Part shown: positions 33,461 through 40,174 of the stretch, one piece after another
Numbering within the stretch: position 1 is the first letter of the stretch
Layout: each line of letters begins with the position of its first letter
The notes under the pieces: generated by a model
Databases searched by the model: none
The model's input: the letters and a program-made list of their open reading frames with translations, nothing else
What the model was told of the DNA's origin: nothing
NCBI GenBank assembly: GCA_963788055.1
Contig: CAWBFA010000002.1
Coordinates: forward strand, 496,001-560,000
DNA length: 64,000 nucleotides
DNA from: JACCTU01 sp963788055
GTDB taxonomy: Bacteria; Actinomycetota; Thermoleophilia; Gaiellales; Gaiellaceae
Direction: 5' to 3'
Program-made: the position numbers and the translations under genes

Positions 33461-34394
33461 GGTATCGCGGATACGGCAGCGGCTCGACGTACCGGGCGGC
33501 GGAGGCGATCATCGCCGCGTTGTCCGTGCAGAGCGGGATCGGCGCGGCTCTGGCCCATGGCAGCGACGCGCGCAGCTCGGAGTTGGCCGCGACCCCGCCG
33601 ACGAGGGCCACGCGCTCGGCTCCCAGGAGCTCGGCCGCCGCGTCGGTGCGCTCGACGAGCGCCCGGACGAGCGCGCGCTGGTAGCTCGCGGCAAGGTCTG
33701 CACGGCGGCGTTCCAGCTCTGCCGGTGCAAGCTTTCTCACCGCGTAGAGGAGCGAGGTCTTCACGCCTGAGAAGGAGAAGTCGAGGCCGGGAAGCTTCGC
33801 GACGGGGAACGAGAACGCGTTTGGATCGCCCTCCTGCCCCAGGCGGTCGAGCTCTGCCCCGCCCGGGTAGCCCAGCCCAAGCAGACGGGCCCCCTTGTCG
33901 AACGCCTCGCCGACCGCGTCGTCGACCGTCCGTCCCGCGACCGCGAACGAACCGCGCGCCCGAACGTCGAGGAGCATCGTGTGCCCGCCGCTGGCGAGCA
34001 GGCACAGGAAGGGCGGCTCGAGGGAGTCGGGCTCCAGGTAGAGAGAGGCGACGTGACCGTCGAGGTGATCGACCGGCGCGAGCGGCAGCCGCCGCGACCA
34101 GGCGAGCGCCTTCGCCGCCGAGACGCCGACGAGGAGCGCGCCAATGAGGCCTGGTCCGCGCGTGACGGCGACGAGGTCGATGTCGTCCAGCTTCGCACCC
34201 GCGTCGGAGAGCGCCTGACGAACAACCGGCAGGACGAGCTCGAGATGGCGTCTCGAAGCGATCTCCGGAACGACGCCTCCGAATCGGGCGTGCAGGTCCG
34301 CCTGCGAGGCGACCACGTTCGCGCGGATCTCGCCGTCCTGCGTGACGAGCGCCGCCGCGGTCTCGTCGCACGAAGTCTCGAGAGCCAGAATCAC
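33429..34394 (-). CDS. tsaD: tRNA N6-adenosine threonylcarbamoyltransferase TsaD
   Basis: 321-residue catalytic subunit that transfers threonylcarbamoyl to A37 of ANN-decoding tRNAs. ILALETSCDETAAALV (phosphate 1), metal ligands in DHLDGHVASLYL (H-X3-H; family usually HXEGH, here Asp), CLLASGGHTMLLDV, and the C-terminal LVGGVAANSELRASL are all present. GTG start overlaps rimI by 4 bases. Works with TsaB and TsaE encoded just upstream. Confidence 0.95.
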   Translation of the reverse strand: MILALETSCDETAAALVTQDGEIRANVVASQADLHARFGGVVPEIASRRHLELVLPVVRQALSDAGAKLDDIDLVAVTRGPGLIGALLVGVSAAKALAWSRRLPLAPVDHLDGHVASLYLEPDSLEPPFLCLLASGGHTMLLDVRARGSFAVAGRTVDDAVGEAFDKGARLLGLGYPGGAELDRLGQEGDPNAFSFPVAKLPGLDFSFSGVKTSLLYAVRKLAPAELERRRADLAASYQRALVRALVERTDAAAELLGAERVALVGGVAANSELRASLPWARAAPIPLCTDNAAMIASAARYVEPLPYPRYLGLDAYASTA

Positions 34395-34849
34395 GCGACC
34401 CGCTGCGGCAGGGGATCACGCCACATGATCAGCGCGTCCTCGCGATTGTCCGTGTAGTAGCCGCGGCGAATCCCGCGTGGCTGGAAGCCGAGGCGCTGGT
34501 AGAGATTGATCGCAGCCTGGTTCGAGACGCGCACCTCGAGCGTGTAGCCGCGCCTGCCGTCTCCCACGGTGAGCTCGAACAGGCGCTCGAGCATCGCGAC
34601 CGCGACTCCCGCGCGGCGACGGGCCGGGTCGACCGCGATGTTCATCACGTGCCAGGCGTCGACGTACCGCGAGACGATCAGGTAGCCGACGAGCGTCTCC
34701 TCGTCGTCGTCGAGCGCGCCGAGGCAGACGGACGACGCTTTCGAGAGCTCGCCGGCGAACATCGAGCGTGACCAAGGGGTCGCGTACGACTCGCGCTCGA
34801 TTCGCTCGATCTCCGCCAGGTCCCTGAGCTCGAGGCGGCGGATCGTCAC
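34391..34849 (-). CDS. rimI: Ribosomal-protein-alanine N-acetyltransferase RimI-like
   Basis: 152-residue GNAT enzyme. The acetyl-CoA site is seen as IAVDPARRRAGVAVAMLERL, followed by LEVRVSNQAAINLYQRLGFQ and YYTDNREDALIMW, the standard RimI C-terminal pattern. Known RimI acetylates the N-terminus of ribosomal protein S18, though actinobacterial members have broader targets. Overlaps both tsaB and tsaD by 4 bases; rimI within the tsa operon is a common arrangement. Confidence 0.9.
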   Translation of the reverse strand: MTIRRLELRDLAEIERIERESYATPWSRSMFAGELSKASSVCLGALDDDEETLVGYLIVSRYVDAWHVMNIAVDPARRRAGVAVAMLERLFELTVGDGRRGYTLEVRVSNQAAINLYQRLGFQPRGIRRGYYTDNREDALIMWRDPLPQRVA

Positions 34850-35436
34850 GGCACGCTCGGCTTGGCGTCGGGAGCACGCAGGTAGATCGGCTCAACCTCG
34901 TCGGCCGGTCCGAAGTGCTCGGCGAGCTGCGCGTGGAAGCGGGCGTGAGGGACGTGCGCCGGGTCCGCGTCCGGCGGGATCTCAGCGCCGTGCTCCTCGA
35001 GCGTCACGCGGTAGCGCACGGCGCCGTCGCCGACGCACACGCGACCGCGGACGCCGACGTCCTCCGGCGGTAGCGCCCGGGGCTCGCCGTCGACGACGAA
35101 CACCTCTCCGCGGCGCGCGTCGATCACTGCAAGAGCGTCGGGTGAACCAGCGGCGAGCGCGGCGAGCGTCGACACACCCGCGAGCGGCACGTCGAGCGAG
35201 AACGAGAGCGCACGGGCGGTCGCCAGTCCCATCCGCAGCCCCGTGAAGCTGCCCGGCCCGGTGCCGACGACGATGCCTTCGAGCTGCCCCGGCCGGACTC
35301 CGCCGCGCCGAAACAACGCGTCGACGTCCTCCAGCACCGTGACCGCACTCGAGGCAAGCTCGCCGAGCACCTCTCCGTCCCAGACGAGCGCACTCGTGGC
35401 CGTACGGGTCGCAGTGTCGAACGCGAGCACGAGCAT
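34846..35436 (-). CDS. tsaB: t6A biosynthesis protein TsaB
   Basis: 196-residue TsaD-like protein that scaffolds the threonylcarbamoyl transfer complex. LVLAFDTATRTATSALVWDG at the N-terminus and GTGPGSFTGLRMGLATARAL are hallmarks. The C-terminal half is divergent, as is usual for TsaB. ATG start; overlaps rimI by 4 bases and shares one base with the tsaE stop. Cytoplasmic. Confidence 0.92.
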   Translation of the reverse strand: MLVLAFDTATRTATSALVWDGEVLGELASSAVTVLEDVDALFRRGGVRPGQLEGIVVGTGPGSFTGLRMGLATARALSFSLDVPLAGVSTLAALAAGSPDALAVIDARRGEVFVVDGEPRALPPEDVGVRGRVCVGDGAVRYRVTLEEHGAEIPPDADPAHVPHARFHAQLAEHFGPADEVEPIYLRAPDAKPSVP

Positions 35437-35864
35437 CAGCCGATTCCCTCCAGCAGCTCGGTCTCCACCGACTCGAGCTCGATCATCCGGTGCGCCTCGT
35501 CGATGTGCCGCAAGCGAACACGGACGCGTGGGGACGGCAGTGCGTACTCACCCGCCTCCGGCCACTCGACGAATGCGATCGTCCCTTCGAAGTACGGCTC
35601 GAGATCCCCCCACTCTGCCGCGGACACGCCGGCGAAGCGATAGAGGTCGAGGTGCGAGACGCCGTCGTAACGGTGGCCGACCGTGAACGTCGGGCTCGTA
35701 ACCGGCCCCGTGATGCCGAGCGCGCGGCAGGCACCACGGACGAAGGTCGTCTTCCCTGCACCGAGCTCGCCGGAGACGGTCACCACGTCACCCGGGAGGA
35801 GCACGCGGGCAAGCCGTCCGGCGACGGCCTCCGTCTCCTCGGGCGAGGCGCTCTCGATCTGCAC
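35436..35864 (-). CDS. tsaE: t6A biosynthesis ATPase TsaE
   Basis: 142-residue P-loop ATPase required for turnover of the TsaBD complex. Walker A SGELGAGKTTFVRGACRAL, the switch-like SPTFTVGHRYDG and HLDLYRFAG are seen, followed by the FVEWPEAGEY motif. GTG start. First gene of the operon tsaE-tsaB-rimI-tsaD-subtilase, all overlapping. The 81-bp gap upstream holds TTCTAGAA but no clear -10 at the usual spacing. Confidence 0.93.
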   Translation of the reverse strand: MQIESASPEETEAVAGRLARVLLPGDVVTVSGELGAGKTTFVRGACRALGITGPVTSPTFTVGHRYDGVSHLDLYRFAGVSAAEWGDLEPYFEGTIAFVEWPEAGEYALPSPRVRVRLRHIDEAHRMIELESVETELLEGIG

Positions 35865-35945
35865 GCCTCTAGTTTCTAGAAGAGGCTCGGGTCCTCGTCG
35901 ATCGAGCGCGCTCCGGCGTCACAGCGGCTCGCTACGGCGCGGCTT

Positions 35946-36602
35946 CTAAAAAAGGCCGAGCTGAACTGTGGGCTCGGGCGCGAGCTGGAGCACCGGCTTC
36001 GGAGCCTCGTCGACGCCGAGAAGTTGGGGGATGCGCGCGAAGTCCTCCTCGAGCACCTGCAGCATCTTCGGCGTGTAGAGCGCGGCCGCAGGGTGGTAAA
36101 GCGGATACAGCTGCACCCTGTTCCCACCGAGCGTCGTCCACTGCTCCTGCCCATGGACCCGCGTGATGCCGAGCGGCTTGCCAGTCAGGAGCTTTGTCGC
36201 GAAGTTGCCGAGCGTCGCCACGAGTCTCGGCTGGATCAGCTCGATCTGGCGGAAGAGGTGCGGCTCGCACGCCTCGATCTCGTCCGGCTGCGGATCGCGG
36301 TTCCCCGGTGGGCGGCACTTGAGCACGTTCGCGATGTAGACGTCCGCGCGCAGGAGCCCGATCCCCCCGAGCAGCTTCTCGAGCAGCTTGCCGGCCTGCC
36401 CGACGAACGGGAACCCTTGCTGGTCCTCGTGGAAGCCCGGGGCCTCGCCGACGAACATCAGCTCTGCGTCCGGGTTCCCCGCTCCGAACACGACCTGCGT
36501 CCGCCCCTCGGCGAGTCGGCACCGCGTGCAGGCGGAAACAGCCTGCTCGAACGAGGCGAGCTGCTGGATCCGCTGCGCCGGGACCTGGACGGAGACCGCC
36601 AC
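35946..36602 (-). CDS. Uracil-DNA glycosylase, family 4 (Fe-S)
   Basis: 218-residue DNA repair glycosylase. The 4Fe-4S ligands include CTRCRLAEGRTQ near residue 25 and Cys in NVLKCRPPGNRDP and IEACEPHLF; the catalytic segment is GEAPGFHEDQQGFPFVGQAG, and the His motif is LYPLYHPAAALY. It removes uracil arising from cytosine deamination, fitting a GC-rich genome. The last five residues, QLGLF, match a beta-clamp-binding pentapeptide. GTG start 8 nt after TAGACT. Confidence 0.92.
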   Translation of the reverse strand: MAVSVQVPAQRIQQLASFEQAVSACTRCRLAEGRTQVVFGAGNPDAELMFVGEAPGFHEDQQGFPFVGQAGKLLEKLLGGIGLLRADVYIANVLKCRPPGNRDPQPDEIEACEPHLFRQIELIQPRLVATLGNFATKLLTGKPLGITRVHGQEQWTTLGGNRVQLYPLYHPAAALYTPKMLQVLEEDFARIPQLLGVDEAPKPVLQLAPEPTVQLGLF

Positions 36603-36610
36603 CGGGCCGG

Positions 36611-36616
36611 AGTCTA
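36611..36616 (-). promoter_or_regulatory. -10 box for uracil-DNA glycosylase gene
   Basis: TAGACT on the minus strand ends 8 nt before the GTG at 36602, predicting a leaderless transcript. A separate TAGACT on the plus strand near 36633 faces the DUF2520 gene. Confidence 0.4.
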
Positions 36617-36674
36617 CGCCCGCGTCCGGACGCTAGACTGTTCACGGCCCGGTATCCACGACGGAACTGGAGCG

Positions 36675-37337
36675 ATGATCGAGACAGCCCACCTCGTCGG
36701 CGCGTCAGGGCGCGTCGGCTCAGCGTTCGCCGCACGCCTGACGGAGCGGGGGGTTGCGCTGCGCGAGGACGGTGCAGAGCTCGTTCTCCTGTGCGTCCCT
36801 GACGCCGCGATCGCCGACGTTGCGCGCGGGATCGAGCCTGGACCCTGGATCGCCCATACGAGCGGCGCGACACCGCTCACGGCGCTCGACCCGCACGTTC
36901 GCCGCTTCGGCCTCCACCCGCTGCAGACCTTCACGCACCGGCGCGGGCCGGAGCAGCTGGACGGCGCGAGCGCGGCGGTCGTCTTCGAGTCGCCGGAGGC
37001 GCGCGACGTCGGCTGGTGGCTCGCGCAACTACTCGGGCTCGAGCCATTCGAGCTCGCAGACGACGCGCGCCCTCTCTACCACGCAGGCGCGACGATCGCG
37101 TCGAACTACCTCGTGACGCTGCACCGTGTCGCGTCCGAGCTCTTCGAGCGGGCCGGTGCGCCGCCCGCAGCGCTCACGCCGTTGATGCGGCGCACGATCG
37201 ACAACGGCTTCGAGCTCACCGGGCCGATCTCCCGCGGCGACTGGGCGACCGTCGAACGCCACCGCGTCGCGATTCGCGACTCACGCCCCGAGCTCGAGGC
37301 GCTCTACGACGTGCTCGCGGAGGCGACGACGCCGTGA
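36675..37337 (+). CDS. Rossmann-like and DUF2520 domain protein
   Basis: 220-residue protein related to ketopantoate reductase-like NADP-binding proteins. HLVGASGRVGSAFAARLTER is the dinucleotide loop; FGLHPLQTFTHRRGPEQLDG and YHAGATIASNYLVTLHRVAS mark the DUF2520 C-terminal half. ATG preceded by CTGGAG. Its stop overlaps the panC start, a linkage common in bacteria, hinting at a role in pantothenate synthesis, though the reaction is unproven. Confidence 0.85.
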   Translation: MIETAHLVGASGRVGSAFAARLTERGVALREDGAELVLLCVPDAAIADVARGIEPGPWIAHTSGATPLTALDPHVRRFGLHPLQTFTHRRGPEQLDGASAAVVFESPEARDVGWWLAQLLGLEPFELADDARPLYHAGATIASNYLVTLHRVASELFERAGAPPAALTPLMRRTIDNGFELTGPISRGDWATVERHRVAIRDSRPELEALYDVLAEATTP

Positions 37338-38108
37338 GGATCGTCGCAGACGATCGCGGAGCTGCGCGCAGCGCTCGAACCACGTCGTCGCGAGACGATC
37401 GCGCTCGTGCCGACGATGGGCGCCTTCCACGAGGGTCATCTCTCGCTGCTGCGCGCCGCGCGCGCGCGAGGCGGACGTCGTCGTCGCGTCGCTCTTCGTC
37501 AACCCCGCGCAGTTCAGCGACGGCGCCGACCTGAACGGCTACCCACGCGACGAGACACGCGACGCTGCGCTCGCCGCGAACTGGCAGGCGTCGACCTGCT
37601 CTTCGCGCCCGACATCGAGGAGATGTATCCGCCGGGTTTCCAGACCTGGGTCGAAGTGGAGAAGCTCGGCGCGCGCCTGGAGGGCGTGCACCGCCCCGGC
37701 CACTTTCGCGGGGTCGCAACGATCTGCCTGAAGCTCTTCAACATCGTTCGGCCGCAGTGCGCGTACTTCGGGCAGAAGGACGCGCAGCAGGTCGCCGTGC
37801 TCAGGCGAATGATCCGTGACCTCGACCTGGAGCTCGAGCTCCGGGTGCTGCCGACCGTGCGCGACGCCGACGGGCTCGCGCTGTCGTCGCGAAACGCACG
37901 TCTCTCCCCGGACGAGCGCGAACGCGCTCGTTCCCTCCCCCGTGCGCTCGCGACGAAGGACGCGGAGAGGGCGCGCGAGCTCCTCCGCGGGCTCGACGTC
38001 GACTACGTCGAGGTCGCGGACTTCGAGCCGCGCGTCCTCGCCGCTGCCGTCCGCGTCGGCGAAACGCGTCTGATCGACAACGTCATCCTGGAAGGAGAAC
38101 CCGAATGA
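37334..38108 (+). pseudogene. panC: Pantothenate synthetase, three frameshifts
   Basis: Joins pantoate and beta-alanine with ATP. Conserved motifs are all present but in different frames: VPTMGAFHEGHLSLLRAAR (HxGH), then ADVVVASLFVNPAQFSDGAD, then FRGVATICLKLFNIVRPQCA, YFGQKDAQQVAVLRRMIRDL and ALSSRNARLSP. Breaks fall at about 37344-37352 (one extra base), 37455-37470 (one extra, in a CG run) and 37570-37580 (one missing or two extra). Corrected length is about 257 residues, near normal. GTG start overlaps the DUF2520 stop; stop overlaps panB. Preserved motifs favour sequence error over decay. Confidence 0.85.
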
Positions 38109-38984
38109 GCAGCCCCGCTCCACGCTACGCGTCCTGGACGCACGGCAAGCTCCCGCTCCCCGAGCTCGCGCAGCTCAAGCGGCGCGGCGAGAAGATCGTG
38201 ATGGTGACCGCGTACGACGCCCCGAGCGCGCGGCTCGCCGACGCCGCAGGTGTCGAGCTGATCCTCGTCGGCGACTCCGCGGCGATGGTCGTGCTCGGCC
38301 ACGACTCGACGGTGCCCGCGTCGATGGACGAGATGCTGATGCTGACTCGCGCGGCGACGCGCGGGGCGAAGCGTCCGCTCGTCGTGGCCGACATGCCGTT
38401 CGGCGTCGTTCCAGGTCTCGGACGAGCTCGCGCTCGAGAACGCGATCCGCTTCGTGAAGGACGGCAACGCCGACGCGGTCAAGGTCGAAGGCGCCGGGCC
38501 GTACGCTCTCGCGTGTTCGGGCGCTCGTCGGCGCCGGCATCCCCGTGATGGGACACATCGGGCTGACGCCGCAGTCGGCCACCGCGCTCGGAGGCTTCAA
38601 GGCACAGGGGCGAACGGCGGAGCAGGCACGCAAGCTCGTCGCGGACGCACGGGAGCTCGAGGCTGCCGGCTGCTTCGCGCTCGTGCTCGAGGCCGTCCCG
38701 CCGGCCGTCGCCGCCGAGGTCACTCGAGACAATGGCGATTCCCACGATCGGGATCGGCGCCGGACGCGACTGCGACGGGCAGGTGCTCGTCTGGCACGAC
38801 CTGCTCGGTCTCTACGAAGGGCACGCTCCACGGTTCGTCAAGCGCTACGCCGACCTCGGGACAGAGATCCGGCGCGCGCTCGAAACCTATGCCGAAGAGG
38901 TTCGCAGCGGCCGGTTCCCCGAGGACCAGCACACGTACGCGATGCCCGACGGAGGAGCTGGAAGCCTTCTTCGCCGCGCGCTAG
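38105..38984 (+). pseudogene. panB: 3-methyl-2-oxobutanoate hydroxymethyltransferase, four frameshifts
   Basis: Makes ketopantoate from 2-oxoisovalerate. Pieces in order: EKIVMVTAYDAPSARLADAA and LVGDSAAMVVLGHDSTVPAS; then FQVSDELALENAIRFVKDGN and ADAVKVEGAG; then GHIGLTPQSATALGGFKAQG; then AIPTIGIGAGRDCDGQVLVW; finally EELEAFFAAR. Each junction (near 38405, 38515, 38732 and 38952) fits one extra base, and removing four gives about 291 residues. The Mg-binding DS and catalytic Glu regions survive. ATG overlaps the panC stop. As with panC, likely a local assembly problem. Confidence 0.85.
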
Positions 38985-38996
38985 GCGCAGGTCGTC

Positions 38997-39002
38997 TATC
39001 GT
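38997..39002 (+). promoter_or_regulatory. -10 box for cytochrome c gene
   Basis: TATCGT ends 9 nt before the ATG at 39012, so the cytochrome gene probably has its own leaderless transcript after panB. Confidence 0.35.
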
Positions 39003-39011
39003 CCTGCGTCG

Positions 39012-39466
39012 ATGGCCGTGCCTCCCAGGCGACGACGCCGGGCGGGCCCCGCTGCCGAGGGGGCCTTGGTGCTCGTCGTGATCGGGCTGCTCTTCGTGGC
39101 CGCGCTGGCCGGATATCTCGGTGGGGCGCGGGACCGCAGAGACGACGACTCGCCGGCCGTCGCGCAGACCACGACGGCGGAGTCCGAACCCGGCACGACC
39201 GAAGCCGCGACGACCGAGGCGACCGAGACCGCAGGCGAGGAGGCCGACGGCGCCGCGGTCTTCGCCGAGGCGGCTGCGGCGGCTGCCACACGTTCGGGCC
39301 TGCGAACTCCAGCGGGACCGTCGGTCCGGCACTCGACGGCATCGACCTGAGCAAGGAGGAGATCGAACAGCAGGTCCGCAACGGAGGCGGCGGCATGCCC
39401 CCGTTCGGCGACCGCCTCAGCGACGCCGAGATCGAGGCCGTCGCCGACTACGTCGAGAGCGGCTAG
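39012..39466 (+). pseudogene. Membrane-anchored c-type cytochrome, one frameshift
   Basis: About 151 residues if one missing base near 39270-39282 is restored. An Arg-rich start precedes one membrane helix (GALVLVVIGLLFVAALAGYL), then a Thr/Glu/Ala-rich linker, then a single class I cytochrome domain: heme motif CGGCHTFG, SGTVGPALDGIDLSKEEI, and the Met ligand in GGGGMPPFGDRLSD, ending VADYVESG. Likely an electron carrier tethered outside the membrane. The reading frame breaks just before the CXXCH. The 3' end overlaps the convergent Yip1-type gene by 50 bases. Confidence 0.8.
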
Positions 39467-40070
39467 ATTCAGGCCGTGCGCTCGCCAGCGCGAGCGCCGG
39501 GAGCGCGAGCACAGGAAGGGCAGCGAGCAGCGCGCGCGCGCTCGACCAGCCGTGGTAGGCGCGTAGCCCGACCACGAGCAGAACGCCGCACCAGACGAGC
39601 GCCGCGATCTCGATCGCCTCGAAGAAGTGGTTTCCGAGGCCGGTGTCAGAGCCGCCGCTTCGGAACGGGTCACCGCCGTAGATCGCGATCCGCACGAACC
39701 AGACCACCAGCGAGAGCGCGAGCGGCACGACGGCGAACCCGACGATCTGCCGCGCACGCCCGAACGACACGTCCGAGCCCGCGGCGCGCGCACCCGCGTA
39801 CGCGAGAAAGCCGAGCAGAAGGTAGCCGACGAACCCGTACAACCCGCCCGCGATGAACGCGACGACTGCGAGCGTCAGCCCGTCGAGCTCGAAGTCGTCG
39901 AGTGTGTGCGAAAACGCGTTCGTCCCGAGCACGCCGGAGATCCCGGCGAGGAAGACGATCGCGAGCAGCGGCTCGGAGCGCGAGCCGTCGTCGTCTTCGC
40001 GGAGCGCTGCGAACACCTCGGCCGGCCGCCGCAGGACGAGCAGCGTCCGCTCCCACCACATCCGCTCCAC
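39417..40070 (-). CDS. Yip1-domain-like integral membrane protein
   Basis: 217-residue membrane protein. WWERTLLVLRRPAEVFAALR at the N-terminus followed by about five hydrophobic segments is the pattern of bacterial Yip1-domain proteins, function unknown. The last 20 residues are Arg/Ser-rich and overlap the convergent cytochrome gene by 50 bases; a one-base shift near 39480 would end the protein soon after ALPALAL, so the true C-terminus is uncertain. ATG at 40070, with AAGCTTCCCCC-rich sequence upstream. Confidence 0.65.
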   Translation of the reverse strand: MERMWWERTLLVLRRPAEVFAALREDDDGSRSEPLLAIVFLAGISGVLGTNAFSHTLDDFELDGLTLAVVAFIAGGLYGFVGYLLLGFLAYAGARAAGSDVSFGRARQIVGFAVVPLALSLVVWFVRIAIYGGDPFRSGGSDTGLGNHFFEAIEIAALVWCGVLLVVGLRAYHGWSSARALLAALPVLALPALALASARPESSRSRRSRRRPRSRRR

Positions 40071-40080
40071 GGGGGAAGCT

Positions 40081-40174
40081 TAGGCGGGGAAGCTGACCGG
40101 CTGGTTCACGCTCGTCAGCCGGTAGGAGACGTCGAAGGTCAGCTCGTGGCCGTCCACCTCGACCTCGAGCGTGA
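40081..40174 (-). pseudogene. Possible 3' gene remnant downstream of uvrA
   Basis: In the gap between uvrA and the Yip1-type gene the minus strand reads protein-like sequence to a TAA at 40081: GLITLEVEVDGHELTFDVSY then RLTSVNQPVSFPA. The frame stays open into the uvrA 3' end but has no start codon of its own. It resembles the C-terminal strand pattern of a secreted lipoprotein. It may be the end of a truncated gene, or of a gene whose start is hidden by a frameshift. Low confidence. Confidence 0.3.

Noticed and set aside
30851..34147. Plus-strand open frame of about 1,100 codons antisense to the S8 protease and tsaD
   Set aside because: High-GC codon bias opens antisense frames; it is Arg/Ala/Pro-rich with no domain, and the opposite strand encodes clear enzymes. 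The same holds for long antisense frames over uvrA, uvrB, hppA, rpsA and polA.
37334..38984. Programmed ribosomal frameshifting in panC and panB
   Set aside because: Seven shifts in two essential-type genes, at unrelated sites without slippery heptamers, are not compatible with programmed shifting. Sequence error or decay is simpler.
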